A DNA stretch of 64,000 nt from Adhaeribacter pallidiroseus (lineage in GTDB: Bacteria > Bacteroidota > Bacteroidia > Cytophagales > Hymenobacteraceae), in assembly GCF_003340495.1 (NCBI RefSeq), contig NZ_QASA01000001.1, positions 310,001-374,000 on the forward strand, read 5' to 3'. Each line of letters opens with the position of its first letter. The stretch's first letter is position 1. The position numbers and the translations under genes were made by a program. Positions 1-8,901 of the stretch are shown here, one piece after another. A model generated the notes under the pieces. The model made no database searches, was not told where the DNA came from, and saw only the letters and a program-made list of their open reading frames with translations.

Positions 1-93
1 ATTTTTTAAAATATAAACCCTTAAAGATACAGAACTTCTCCGGGGCAAAGAACAAATAATCTTTACTCCTGAATAGATACAGGTAAGGCTTAT

Positions 94-101
94 TACCTTT
101 G
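94..101 (+). promoter_or_regulatory. Promoter -7 element for murF-alr
   Basis: The octamer TACCTTTG matches the Bacteroidota -7 consensus TAnnTTTG. It ends 20 bases before the ATG at 122, so the leader would be very short. No clear TTTG -33 element is visible at the usual 19-20 base spacing, so only the -7 half is supported. Confidence 0.5.
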
Positions 102-121
102 CAGCCACTTACTATTGTTTT

Positions 122-2605
122 ATGATTTCTTTCGAAGAACTCGTTCGCCTTACTGCCGGCAAGTTGCTGCAATACCAACAGGAATACAGCATTCAGTATG
201 TATTAACGGATAGCCGGCGACTGGCGCACCCGGTTAGTTCTTTGTTTTTTGCTATAAAGGGGCCTTTTAACGATGGCCACCGGTATATTTTAAATTTATA
301 CCAAAGAGGTGTCCGGCAATTTGTGATTGAAGCAAACCATACTGTACGGGAGCTAAAATCAGAGCCCTCGTTAAGACAAAATTTTCCGGAAGCAAATTTT
401 TTGCAGGTAAGCAGCAGTTTAGAAGCCCTGCAACAAGTAACCGCGTACCACCGGCAGCAATTTACGTTGCCCGTAATTGGTATTACCGGGAGTAATGGAA
501 AAACTATTGTAAAAGAATGGCTTGCCCAATTACTCAGCCCGGATGAGCGGGTGGTAAAAAGTCCCCGCAGTTATAATTCGCAAATAGGCGTACCCCTTTC
601 GGTGTGGCCAATTAACCAGAACCATACCCTTGGAATTTTTGAAGCCGGCATTTCGCGACCGGGGGAAATGGAAAAATTAGCAAAAATTATTCAGCCTACT
701 CTCGGAATATTTACCAATATCGGCCAGGCCCACGCCGAAGGCTTTGTTTCCAGGGAACAAAAAATAAACGAAAAGCTGCTTTTATTCCAACACGTAAATC
801 TTCTTTTTTACTGCCTAGATCACGAAGCTATTCATGCTGCCGTAAAGGCGGCTAATATTCCGGCGTTTACTTGGTCGAGGTACCAACCGGCGGATTTGCA
901 AATGATGAGCGGTGCGGTACGCGGTAGCCAATATACGCTGGAGTTTCGGTACCAGAAGCAAAATAATTTATTGGTGTTGCCTTTTACTGACGAGGCTTCT
1001 ATTGAAAATTGCCTGCATTGCCTGGCTGTTTTATTGAACCGCCAGGTGCCCGCACCGGAAATTCAGCAGCGATTTCTGAAGCTAGCACCGGTAGCCATGC
1101 GCCTGGAAATGAAAGAAGCTATAAACGGCTGCTACCTGATCGATGATTCGTACAATAATGATTTGAGCGGTTTAAGTATTGCCTTGGACTTACTCCAAAA
1201 TCAAACCCGCACCCAGAAAAAAACGGTGATCTTATCGGATTTACTTGAATCGGGCTTAGCGGAAGAAGTATTATACCAGCAGGTAGCGGATTTAGTGCAG
1301 ATACATGGCCTAAATCAGTTGATTGGCATTGGCCCTTTAATTAGTCAGCATCAGCAAAAATTTAATTTATCGCGCGTGTTTTTCCCCAGCACCGCTGATT
1401 TTTTAAAAAAATTTAATCCGGAGCACTTCCGGAACGAAACCATCTTGTTAAAAGGAGCTCGAGTTTTTGAATTTGAGAAAATTGTAAATGCTTTTCAGCA
1501 GAAAATACACGGTACAGTACTCGAAGTAAACCTTGATGCTTTGGTACATAATTTAAATTTTTACCGATCCCGGCTCGCACCGGCTACTAAATTAATGGTA
1601 ATGGTAAAAGCTTTTGCTTACGGCAGCGGTTCTTACGAAATTGCTAATTTACTACAATACCATCGGGTAGATTACCTGGCCGTAGCCTACACCGACGAAG
1701 GGATTTCGCTGCGCGAACACGGCATAAGTTTACCCATTATGGTAATGAACCCGGCCAGCGATTCTTTTGCTAAGTTGCAGCAATACCAACTGGAGCCCGA
1801 AATTTATTCCCTGTATATACTGGAAGCGTGTATTCAGGCTTTACCCAATGATTTACGGTACCAGCAAAATATTCATCTAAAGCTGGATACCGGCATGCAC
1901 CGGCTCGGGTTTACCGAAGCTGATTTAGAAGAATTATTGACGCGTTTGGCCGCTACGTCGCAATTGCGGGTAGTGAGCATGTTTAGCCATTTAGCCGGGG
2001 CCGACGAAGTACAGCATAACGATTTTTCGCAACTACAGATAACTCGTTTTCGCCAGATGGCAGCTTACCTGGAAACGCGTTTGGGTTATTCCGTTAGCAA
2101 GCATATTTTAAATTCGGCGGGGATTGTGCGTTTCCCGGAGCACCAAATGGATATGGTTCGCCTGGGGATAGGCTTATACGGGATAGAAACAGCTGGAGCG
2201 AAGCAAAATGCCTTGCGGTTGGTAGGCCAGTTAAAAACTACGGTTTCGCAGGTAAAAGCCGTTGCGGCCGGTGATACGGTAGGTTACAGCCGCAAAGGAG
2301 TTGCCGATGAACCCAAGCAAATTGCTACCATTGCCATTGGCTACGCCGATGGGTATGACCGGCGGTTTGGAAATGGCGTGGGCCAGGTAGTAATTAATGG
2401 CCAGCGGGCCAGCACCATCGGTAATATTTGCATGGATATGAGCATGCTGGATGTAACCGGCCTGGAGGTAAAGGCCGGCGATAGCGTGGAAATATTCGGG
2501 GAAAATAGCAACCTGACCGCCATGGCGCAAAAAATTGGTACGATCCCTTACGAACTGCTAACCAACGTGAACGGGCGCGTAAAGCGGGTGTTTTACACGG
2601 AGTAA
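122..2605 (+). CDS. Bifunctional MurF ligase / alanine racemase fusion
   Basis: One 827-residue protein joins two steps around D-alanine in peptidoglycan synthesis. The N-terminal half (about 1-455) is UDP-N-acetylmuramoyl-tripeptide:D-alanyl-D-alanine ligase (MurF); its ATP-binding loop GSNGKT is at residues 123-128. The C-terminal half (about 460-827) is a PLP-dependent alanine racemase: the PLP lysine is K496 in VKAFAYGSG and the partner catalytic tyrosine is Y722 in VGYSRKG. GYADGYDRRFGNG and NICMDMSMLDV are further racemase signatures. The fusion is a known arrangement in Bacteroidota, so it is not an assembly artefact. It acts in the cytoplasm. It stands alone, with its own -7 element upstream and a strong terminator downstream. 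The start ATG follows the promoter by 20 bases and gives a full-length MurF N-terminus. Confidence 0.95.
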   Translation: MISFEELVRLTAGKLLQYQQEYSIQYVLTDSRRLAHPVSSLFFAIKGPFNDGHRYILNLYQRGVRQFVIEANHTVRELKSEPSLRQNFPEANFLQVSSSLEALQQVTAYHRQQFTLPVIGITGSNGKTIVKEWLAQLLSPDERVVKSPRSYNSQIGVPLSVWPINQNHTLGIFEAGISRPGEMEKLAKIIQPTLGIFTNIGQAHAEGFVSREQKINEKLLLFQHVNLLFYCLDHEAIHAAVKAANIPAFTWSRYQPADLQMMSGAVRGSQYTLEFRYQKQNNLLVLPFTDEASIENCLHCLAVLLNRQVPAPEIQQRFLKLAPVAMRLEMKEAINGCYLIDDSYNNDLSGLSIALDLLQNQTRTQKKTVILSDLLESGLAEEVLYQQVADLVQIHGLNQLIGIGPLISQHQQKFNLSRVFFPSTADFLKKFNPEHFRNETILLKGARVFEFEKIVNAFQQKIHGTVLEVNLDALVHNLNFYRSRLAPATKLMVMVKAFAYGSGSYEIANLLQYHRVDYLAVAYTDEGISLREHGISLPIMVMNPASDSFAKLQQYQLEPEIYSLYILEACIQALPNDLRYQQNIHLKLDTGMHRLGFTEADLEELLTRLAATSQLRVVSMFSHLAGADEVQHNDFSQLQITRFRQMAAYLETRLGYSVSKHILNSAGIVRFPEHQMDMVRLGIGLYGIETAGAKQNALRLVGQLKTTVSQVKAVAAGDTVGYSRKGVADEPKQIATIAIGYADGYDRRFGNGVGQVVINGQRASTIGNICMDMSMLDVTGLEVKAGDSVEIFGENSNLTAMAQKIGTIPYELLTNVNGRVKRVFYTE

Positions 2606-2793
2606 AAACCCTTTTGTAGTAGCTCTTTTAAAAATTGTTTTGACTAAGCGTAGTAATCTATCGGCAACAATTTTTTAAATTTTAATAAAGAAACAAATTA
2701 AAATTTACGCGTACTTTATCCTATGCATTCTCTTTCAAGAAGTTGTTATGCCTTGTATATGGTAGTGGTCTGATACATTATAAGCAGTAACAC

Positions 2794-2834
2794 AAACAAA
2801 AAAGAGCTGCCCACTGGGCAACTCTTTTTTGTTT
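2794..2834. terminator. Bidirectional terminator
   Basis: Two 20-base arms (one mismatch) around the core GCTGCCCACTGGGCA, flanked by an A-run on the left and a T-run on the right. It lies between two convergent genes (murF-alr and the 38-residue ORF), so it can end transcription from both sides. Confidence 0.85.
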
Positions 2835-2850
2835 ATTGCGGGTAACATAT

Positions 2851-2967
2851 TTAGTCTTTTTTCACACAATTCGGTACTTTTTTACCGTTTTTGTTTTTCA
2901 TTCCTTCTTTCTCGTAGCCATCCCAGCACGGATCTTTTTTATCGGAAGCTTTCTTTTTCGTAGCCAT
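2851..2967 (-). CDS. 38-residue Lys/Cys-rich miniprotein (PCWDGYE type)
   Basis: A short reading frame starts with ATG at 2967 and ends in TAA at 2851. The 38-residue product starts MATKKKASDKKDPCWDGYE and ends with KKVPNCVKKD. It is very lysine-rich, has two cysteines (C14 and C34) and one tryptophan. Small proteins and protein tails with the pattern PCWDGYE...GMK...KKVPNC are known to me from Bacteroidota and from phage proteins; their function is unknown. A terminator lies 17 bases after the stop, and a 450-base non-coding stretch with dyads lies upstream, so it looks like a separate transcription unit. The pattern match is the main support; chance preservation of PCWDGYE and VPNC in one frame is unlikely. 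Confidence 0.75.
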   Translation of the reverse strand: MATKKKASDKKDPCWDGYEKEGMKNKNGKKVPNCVKKD

Positions 2968-3435
2968 CTGGTTTTTTAGTTAGTGTACCATTGTTTTACG
3001 GATTAAAATGAATTCTGGCCGATGCAAAAAGTTATTTATTTGTACTTTTTTGATTTTATAGTAGCATAGGTGTAATAATTTTTAGAAATATCAAGATGTT
3101 GGAAGTTCTTGACCTAACTTGATATTAAACTTTACTAAATCTTATTAACAATTTTTTAACCGGAACTATCTCTCATTTAAGGCTTTTTTCTAGCTGTTTC
3201 CGGCATCGCGTGTAACTGTATTCCTTAAAATTGGGTAAGAGTAACCAAAATTAAAATTTAAGCCGGTATGTATTCAGCTAATAGTAACCGGCCTCTATTT
3301 AAATATGGCTTTTCTATAAAGCCCCTGAGTCTACTGCTTTAAGGCGGTGTTTACCGCCGCCAATGATTTTAGCCTGTTTTTAGTACGGCTGGTTTTATCC
3401 GTTTACCGTGGTACCTATCTATGCGCATAATACTC
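2968..3435. other. Divergent intergenic region with dyads
   Basis: No gene is visible. Two structures stand out. At 3087-3126, 9-base arms (AATATCAAG / CTTGATATT) are 22 bases apart and enclose a second dyad, TCAAGA/TCTTGA. At 3343-3358, GGCGGT-GTTT-ACCGCC forms a compact hairpin about 80 bases before the lipoprotein start, possibly a leader structure. The region separates the leftward miniprotein gene from the rightward lipoprotein/antiporter operon. Confidence 0.5.
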
Positions 3436-4014
3436 ATGAAAAAACGCTATTTTCTATTAATCTTCACGCTTATTCTAACGGGTTGCGGTATTCAGGAGCG
3501 GGAAAAACTGGTGCAAAAAAAAGAAAAAGAACTAGCCCAAAAAGAACAGGAATTAATTACCCGGGAAGTCGCTTTACAACTGAAGGAAGCAAGCCTTGCT
3601 AAAAAACAACACCAGATCGATAGTACCCAAACCGATTCCGCGGCCATTAACTCTAACATTACCGGCTTATGGAATGTGCGGATGGTATGCGTCGAAACCA
3701 CCTGCACCGGATCGGCCATTGGCGACACTAAATCCGAAACCTGGGATATTTTTTACCAAAACAACCAGGTGGTGGCCAAAGCCATGACCGACAATACCGT
3801 AACCAGAACCTACGAAGGTACTTACCAGGATAATCTTCTGGAATTGCGAGACAATATCGAGGTTTCTTCTCAAACCCCGGCTACCGAAATTGTAGTGCGA
3901 TTAACGCCACAAAATGAAAATTCTCTGGAAGGACAACGCCAAATCATCCGTTCCGGCGACTGTAGAATTGTGTATTCCCTACAATTAGAGAAGGATAGTC
4001 CGATACCTTTTTAA
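3436..4014 (+). CDS. Lipoprotein with N-terminal coiled coil
   Basis: A hypothetical lipoprotein of about 192 residues. Starting at the ATG at 3436 gives MKKRYFLLIFTLILTGC, a signal peptide with lipobox LTGC; the ATG 15 bases upstream only adds MRIIL and is less typical. After the lipidated Cys comes a charged Lys/Glu/Gln heptad-like segment of about 45 residues, likely a coiled coil. The remainder is a beta-rich domain with a WNVRMVCVETTCTG motif that might hold a disulfide. It ends 9 bases before the antiporter gene, so the two are almost certainly co-transcribed and it may be a partner at the inner membrane or in the periplasm. No known family was recognised. Confidence 0.75.
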   Translation: MKKRYFLLIFTLILTGCGIQEREKLVQKKEKELAQKEQELITREVALQLKEASLAKKQHQIDSTQTDSAAINSNITGLWNVRMVCVETTCTGSAIGDTKSETWDIFYQNNQVVAKAMTDNTVTRTYEGTYQDNLLELRDNIEVSSQTPATEIVVRLTPQNENSLEGQRQIIRSGDCRIVYSLQLEKDSPIPF

Positions 4015-4023
4015 ATTAAAACT

Positions 4024-6186
4024 ATGGTTTTATTAAGTGAGCTCAACTTTGAATTACCATTACGTAATCCGGTAATTATCTTTTCGCTGGTACTTTTTAT
4101 TATTCTGTTTGCCCCCATTTTATTTAACAAAATAAAAGTGCCGCACATTATCGGGCTGATAATCGCGGGCGTTATTGTGGGGCCACATGGCTTAAATTTA
4201 CTGCGCCGGGACGCTAGTATTTTACTATTTGGTACGGTAGGCTTGCTGTACATCATGTTTCTGGCGGGCCTGGAAATCGACCTGAAAGAGTTTAGCAAGA
4301 ATAAATTTAAAATTCTGGTTTTTGGCCTGACTACTTTTATACTGCCTCTGGTTTTCGGGGCTTTGGCCAGTTATTATATTCTGGATTATAGTTTAATGTC
4401 GTCGGTGCTGCTGGCCAGCATGTTTTCGACGCACACCTTAATCTCGTACCCTATTGCCAGTCGCTACGGTATTACCCGCAACCGGGCTGTTACCTTAACC
4501 ATTGGCGGCACCATGATTACCGATATTCTGGCGCTATTAATTCTAGCAACCATTGCCGGCATGACCAAAGGCGAGGTGTCGACGGCTTACTGGCTTCGCT
4601 TAGGTATTTCGTCGCTGGTATTTGTGGGCATTGTGTTTTTTATTTTTCCGTTTATCATTCGCTGGTTTTTTAAACGTTTCGACGATAATGTGTCGCAGTA
4701 TATTTTTGTGCTGGCCATTGTTTTTCTGGCCTCCTTCCTGGCCGAAGCCGCCGGGGTAGAAGCCATTATCGGCGCTTTTTTCTCGGGGTTGGTATTAAAC
4801 CGCTTTGTGCCGCATTCGTCGCCGCTCATGAACCGCATCGATTTTGTGGGCAATGCCCTGTTTATTCCTTTTTTCCTGATCAGTGTGGGCATGCTGGTAG
4901 ATGTTACCGTGCTGGTAAAAGGCTGGGGCGCGATAAAAGTGGCGGGTGTAGTGGTGGCCGTAGCTGTAAGTACCAAGTACCTGGCCGCCTGGCTGACGCA
5001 GAAGTTTTTTAAACTTTCGGCTGACGAAGGGAAAATGATTTTTGGCTTAAGTACCTCGCACGCTGCGGCGACGCTCGCTATTATTTTGGTAGGCTATAAC
5101 ATTATTATCGGGGAAACGCAAAGCGGCGAACCTATTCGGCTTTTAAACGAAGACGTGTTAAACGGTACTATTTTGCTGATTCTGGTAAGCTGCGCCATCA
5201 GTTCTTTTGTGGTGGAGAAAGCTTCCAGGCAATTAGCTACTCTCGAAGAAGCCGAGCAAGATATAGCCACCGACGAACCCGACGAACGAATACTGGTATC
5301 GCTGGCCTACCCCGAAACGGTAAATAACCTGGCCGATTTAGCTTTTCTACTCAAGCCGCATAAGAGTAATATGCCAATTTATGCTTTGCACGTAAACCAC
5401 GAACAAGGTATTTCGGAGAGTAACCAGGCCATTGGCAAAAAAATGATGGAAAACGTAATAAAGCACGCCGCTGCTACCGATAATACCATTATCCCGATTA
5501 ACCGCTTTGACTTAAACATTAGTAACGGCATTATCTACACCGTTAAAGAACATAATATAACCGATTTGATTATTGGCTTGCATCATCTGGCGCACACCAG
5601 CAAACGCTTTTTAGGGCCGGTGGCCGAGAAAATACTGGAGCGTACGCCCATAAACGTATTAATTTACAAAGCGGCCCAACCGATTAATACCCTGAAGCGC
5701 ATTTTGGTAGCGGTACCCCCGAAAGCGGAATACGAACAAGGATTTCCGCATTGGTTTAACCGGTTGCAAACTATTGCCAGAGGCACGGGTTTGCCGCTGC
5801 TGATCTACGCCGAAACTAAAACTTTAAAAAAACTACGGCAACTAAACGAAGAAAGTAAATCGCCGCTCACGATAGATTTTGAAATTTTTGATAAGTGGGA
5901 AGAATTTTTAATTTTTAGCCGCGAAGTACGGCTCGATGATTTATTTATCATTATTTCGTCTCGCAAAGGACACTTGTCTTATAACCCCGAAGTAGAAAAA
6001 CTGCCGCATTATTTAACAAAATATTTTGCCCAAATTAGTTACATTATTTTGTACCCGGAGCAATTAGAAGGGGAGCCGGATTATAATTTAAAATCGCTGG
6101 AGGAAAATGCCGAGTTTATGAACCGGGCCGGCAGTTACGTTAAAAATATATTTGCAACGGGTAGCGAACAGGAAAAAAGATCTTAA
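4024..6186 (+). CDS. Cation:proton antiporter (CPA2/KefB-type) with USP-like tail
   Basis: A 720-residue inner-membrane antiporter. Residues about 15-400 carry a dozen hydrophobic segments of the Na+/H+ exchanger fold, with LIIAGVIVGPHGLNLL near the N-terminus and AEAAGVEAIIGAFFSGLVLNR in the core, both typical of the CPA2 family. Residues about 420-700 are soluble and resemble tandem universal-stress-protein domains (DERILVSLAYPETVNNL; later LKRILVAVPPKAEYE), which in this group are thought to be regulatory. The ion (Na+ or K+) cannot be told from sequence. It is preceded by a lipoprotein gene 9 bases upstream. No terminator is evident after it; feoA follows with its own promoter. Confidence 0.88.
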   Translation: MVLLSELNFELPLRNPVIIFSLVLFIILFAPILFNKIKVPHIIGLIIAGVIVGPHGLNLLRRDASILLFGTVGLLYIMFLAGLEIDLKEFSKNKFKILVFGLTTFILPLVFGALASYYILDYSLMSSVLLASMFSTHTLISYPIASRYGITRNRAVTLTIGGTMITDILALLILATIAGMTKGEVSTAYWLRLGISSLVFVGIVFFIFPFIIRWFFKRFDDNVSQYIFVLAIVFLASFLAEAAGVEAIIGAFFSGLVLNRFVPHSSPLMNRIDFVGNALFIPFFLISVGMLVDVTVLVKGWGAIKVAGVVVAVAVSTKYLAAWLTQKFFKLSADEGKMIFGLSTSHAAATLAIILVGYNIIIGETQSGEPIRLLNEDVLNGTILLILVSCAISSFVVEKASRQLATLEEAEQDIATDEPDERILVSLAYPETVNNLADLAFLLKPHKSNMPIYALHVNHEQGISESNQAIGKKMMENVIKHAAATDNTIIPINRFDLNISNGIIYTVKEHNITDLIIGLHHLAHTSKRFLGPVAEKILERTPINVLIYKAAQPINTLKRILVAVPPKAEYEQGFPHWFNRLQTIARGTGLPLLIYAETKTLKKLRQLNEESKSPLTIDFEIFDKWEEFLIFSREVRLDDLFIIISSRKGHLSYNPEVEKLPHYLTKYFAQISYIILYPEQLEGEPDYNLKSLEENAEFMNRAGSYVKNIFATGSEQEKRS

Positions 6187-6260
6187 ATATAGGTTACCTA
6201 TCAATCTATGCGGTTGATTTAAAATAAATTAAAACAAACCCACCTGATCTGCCAACATAT

Positions 6261-6291
6261 TTTGGAATAACCCGGAACACAATGTATCTTG
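6261..6291 (+). promoter_or_regulatory. Likely feoAB promoter
   Basis: TTTG at 6261-6264 is followed after 20 bases by TATCTTG at 6285-6291, close to the Bacteroidota pattern TTTG-N19-20-TAnnTTTG. It lies 35 bases before the GTG start of feoA. No Fur or DtxR box was convincingly seen. Confidence 0.5.
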
Positions 6292-6326
6292 CAACTGTTT
6301 ATAATAAGTCTAAATAAGGAGAATAG

Positions 6327-6557
6327 GTGCAGAAAAGCGAAAAAAGTGTCCGGGATTTAAAAATTGGGGAAAGCGGTACTATTTGCTGCCTCAGCGATCC
6401 GGAAATGTCCTTGAAGCTTCTCGAAATGGGTTGCATACCCGGTACGCCGGTAAAACTAAACAGCAAAGCTCCGCTCGGTGATCCTATTACCATCATTGTA
6501 AACGATTATACCCTTTCTTTACGTTTAGACGAAGCAGCCACCATCAAGCTAAAATAG
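6327..6557 (+). CDS. feoA: Ferrous iron transport protein A
   Basis: FeoA is a small SH3-like cytoplasmic protein that works with the FeoB permease in Fe2+ uptake. The 76-residue product has the family signature LLEMGCIPGTPVKL (residues about 32-45), then APLGDPITI and a C-terminal LRLDEAATI strand. The start is GTG, directly preceded by AAGGAG, a stronger Shine-Dalgarno site than most genes in this window show. It lies 8 bases before feoB, forming the usual feoAB operon. Confidence 0.93.
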   Translation: MQKSEKSVRDLKIGESGTICCLSDPEMSLKLLEMGCIPGTPVKLNSKAPLGDPITIIVNDYTLSLRLDEAATIKLK

Positions 6558-6565
6558 TTTCGTCT

Positions 6566-8719
6566 ATGGCCGAATTGATCTATCCGGGAGAAAAAGTAGC
6601 AGTAAATACCTCCGTCCAAAAGCCGATTGCCCAAATTGCGTTAATCGGAAACCCTAATTCCGGAAAATCATCTTTATTTAACCAGCTAACCGGTTTAAAC
6701 CAGAAAGTAGGCAATTTTCCGGGCGTTACCGTGGATAAAAAAACCGGCATCTGTCAACTATCCGCGCAGCAGAAAGTCCGGATTATTGATTTGCCGGGCA
6801 CGTACAGCCTGTATCCGAAATCGCTAGACGAAAAAGTAATTATTGATTTGTTGTACAACCAACAATCCGAATTATACCCGGATCTGGTAATTATCACTGC
6901 CGATGCCTCTAATTTAAAACGTAACCTGCTCTTATTTACCCAGCTCGTGGATCTGCAAATACCGGCGGTGCTGGCGTTAAACATGATGGACGTGGCCACC
7001 AAAGAAGGGGTGAAAATAAATGTAGAACAATTGCAGCAAGATTTAGGCGTGCCAATTGTACCGGTAAATGCCCGCAATGGCAGCGGTATGGCAGCTTTAA
7101 AAATTTTAATTTCGCAGCAGCTCCCGGCTCCCGACCGTACATTTTTTAAAATTCCGGAAAAATTAGAAGGCTTAGTTCACCAAATCCGCCAGCACTTTAA
7201 TCTGCAGAACGATTACCTGGCCTGGCATTACCTGCACCAATTTAAAAATCTGACTTTTTTATCGGAAACCGATAAAACCTACATTGCTGAGTTATTGCAG
7301 CAGTACGAGTTTAATTCTAATACCTTACAAGCGAACGAAACCATCGGGCGCTATACACAAATTAACGAGTTACTGCTCGACTCGGTACGCGTAGAAAAAC
7401 CCGACAATAACGAAAAATTCAGCAACCGTTTAGACCAGATTTTAACGCATAAAGTTTGGGGTTACCTGATTTTTTTTACCGTGTTGTTTATGATGTTCCA
7501 GGCTATTTTTGCCTGGGCCACTTACCCCATGGATTTAATTGACGAAGGCGTTACGGCGGTTAATGCTTTTATTCAAAGCCATTTTGATGGTCCTTTGATT
7601 AGTTTGCTTACCGAAGGCGTAATTGCCGGATTGGGCGGCATTCTTATTTTTATTCCGCAGATTGCTATTCTGTTTGCCTTTATTGCTATTCTGGAAGAAA
7701 CCGGCTACATGGCGCGCGTTACTTTTATGATGGATAAAATTATGCGCAAATTTGGCCTGAACGGGAAAAGCATTGTGCCGCTTATTTCGGGAGTAGCCTG
7801 TGCCGTGCCCGCGGTAATGGCGGCCCGCAACATCGATAACTGGAAAGATCGGATGATTACCATATTCGTGACGCCGCTCATGAGCTGCTCGGCCCGGATA
7901 CCGGTATACACGGTTTTAATTGCTTTGGTAGTACCCGAAAAGTATTACCTCGGATTTTTAAATTTGCAAGGCATGGTGCTGATGGGGCTCTATTTACTGG
8001 GCTTTATTGCGGCGGTACTTTCGGCGTGGGTGATGAAAATAATTTTAAAAACCCGAGAGCGCAGTTACTTTATTATGGAGTTTCCGGTGTATAAAATGCC
8101 CCGCTGGAAAAACGTTGGCCTTACCATTATCGAAAAAGTTAAAGCCTTTGTATTTGAAGCCGGTAAAGTAATTATTGCTATATCTATTATTTTGTGGGTA
8201 ATGGCTTCTTACGGTCCCGGCGAACGCATGGCCGAGGCGGAGCAAACGATACAGCAACAGGCGAAACAATATAACTGGTCGCCCGAAGAAACCGAAATCC
8301 GCCTATCTTCCGAAAAATTGGAATCGTCGTACGCCGGCGTATTTGGCCACGCCATTGAACCGGTGATCCGGCCTTTAGGCTTTGATTGGAAAATTGGCAT
8401 TGCTTTGCTCACTTCTTTTGCGGCCCGCGAAGTGTTTGTGGGAACCATGTCTACGATTTACAGCGTTGGCGATTCTGAAAATATTAAAACCATTAAAGAA
8501 AAGCTACTGGCCGAGAAAGACGATGCCGGACAAGTATTCTTTACCCCGGCCCGCGCTTTTTCCTTGCTTATTTTTTACGTGTTTGCCATGCAGTGCATGA
8601 GCACACTGGCCGTAGTGTACCGCGAAACCAAATCGTGGCAGTGGCCGGTTATGCAGCTTATTTACATGAGTGGTTTGGCTTATGTTTGCTCGTTTATTGT
8701 TTACCAGTTATTTAAGTAA
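6566..8719 (+). CDS. feoB: Ferrous iron transporter B
   Basis: FeoB is the inner-membrane Fe2+ permease with an N-terminal GTPase. In the 717-residue product the G-domain motifs are G1 GNPNSGKS (28-35), G2 in FPGVTV (about 51-56), G3 DLPGTY (75-80) and G4 NMMD (about 140). A helical linker follows, then a membrane part with two Gate-like repeats: GVACAVPAVMAAR and MSCSARIPVY in the first, SFAAREVFVGTMSTIY in the second. The cysteines in GVACAVP and MSCSARIP fit proposed metal-path residues of the family. The length is typical. It forms an operon with feoA and ends 126 bases before a bidirectional terminator. Confidence 0.96.
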   Translation: MAELIYPGEKVAVNTSVQKPIAQIALIGNPNSGKSSLFNQLTGLNQKVGNFPGVTVDKKTGICQLSAQQKVRIIDLPGTYSLYPKSLDEKVIIDLLYNQQSELYPDLVIITADASNLKRNLLLFTQLVDLQIPAVLALNMMDVATKEGVKINVEQLQQDLGVPIVPVNARNGSGMAALKILISQQLPAPDRTFFKIPEKLEGLVHQIRQHFNLQNDYLAWHYLHQFKNLTFLSETDKTYIAELLQQYEFNSNTLQANETIGRYTQINELLLDSVRVEKPDNNEKFSNRLDQILTHKVWGYLIFFTVLFMMFQAIFAWATYPMDLIDEGVTAVNAFIQSHFDGPLISLLTEGVIAGLGGILIFIPQIAILFAFIAILEETGYMARVTFMMDKIMRKFGLNGKSIVPLISGVACAVPAVMAARNIDNWKDRMITIFVTPLMSCSARIPVYTVLIALVVPEKYYLGFLNLQGMVLMGLYLLGFIAAVLSAWVMKIILKTRERSYFIMEFPVYKMPRWKNVGLTIIEKVKAFVFEAGKVIIAISIILWVMASYGPGERMAEAEQTIQQQAKQYNWSPEETEIRLSSEKLESSYAGVFGHAIEPVIRPLGFDWKIGIALLTSFAAREVFVGTMSTIYSVGDSENIKTIKEKLLAEKDDAGQVFFTPARAFSLLIFYVFAMQCMSTLAVVYRETKSWQWPVMQLIYMSGLAYVCSFIVYQLFK

Positions 8720-8845
8720 TTAGATTAAAATATTAATCATTTTTAAATTTTAGTTAGTCTAGGAGCCGAGTTAAGTAATTTTGTTTGGCTTATTTACTCG
8801 TTCAAAGAAGAAATTTAAAAAATCAGATAACTGTGAGGTAAAAAC

Positions 8846-8884
8846 AAAAAGAGGAGCCCATACAAATTATGAGCTCCTCTTTTT
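8846..8884. terminator. Bidirectional terminator between feoB and the Asp-box gene
   Basis: Perfect 12-base arms AAAAAGAGGAGC / GCTCCTCTTTTT with a 15-base loop, between two convergent genes. Confidence 0.85.
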
Positions 8885-8901
8885 AAGTAGTTAAAATATT
8901 T

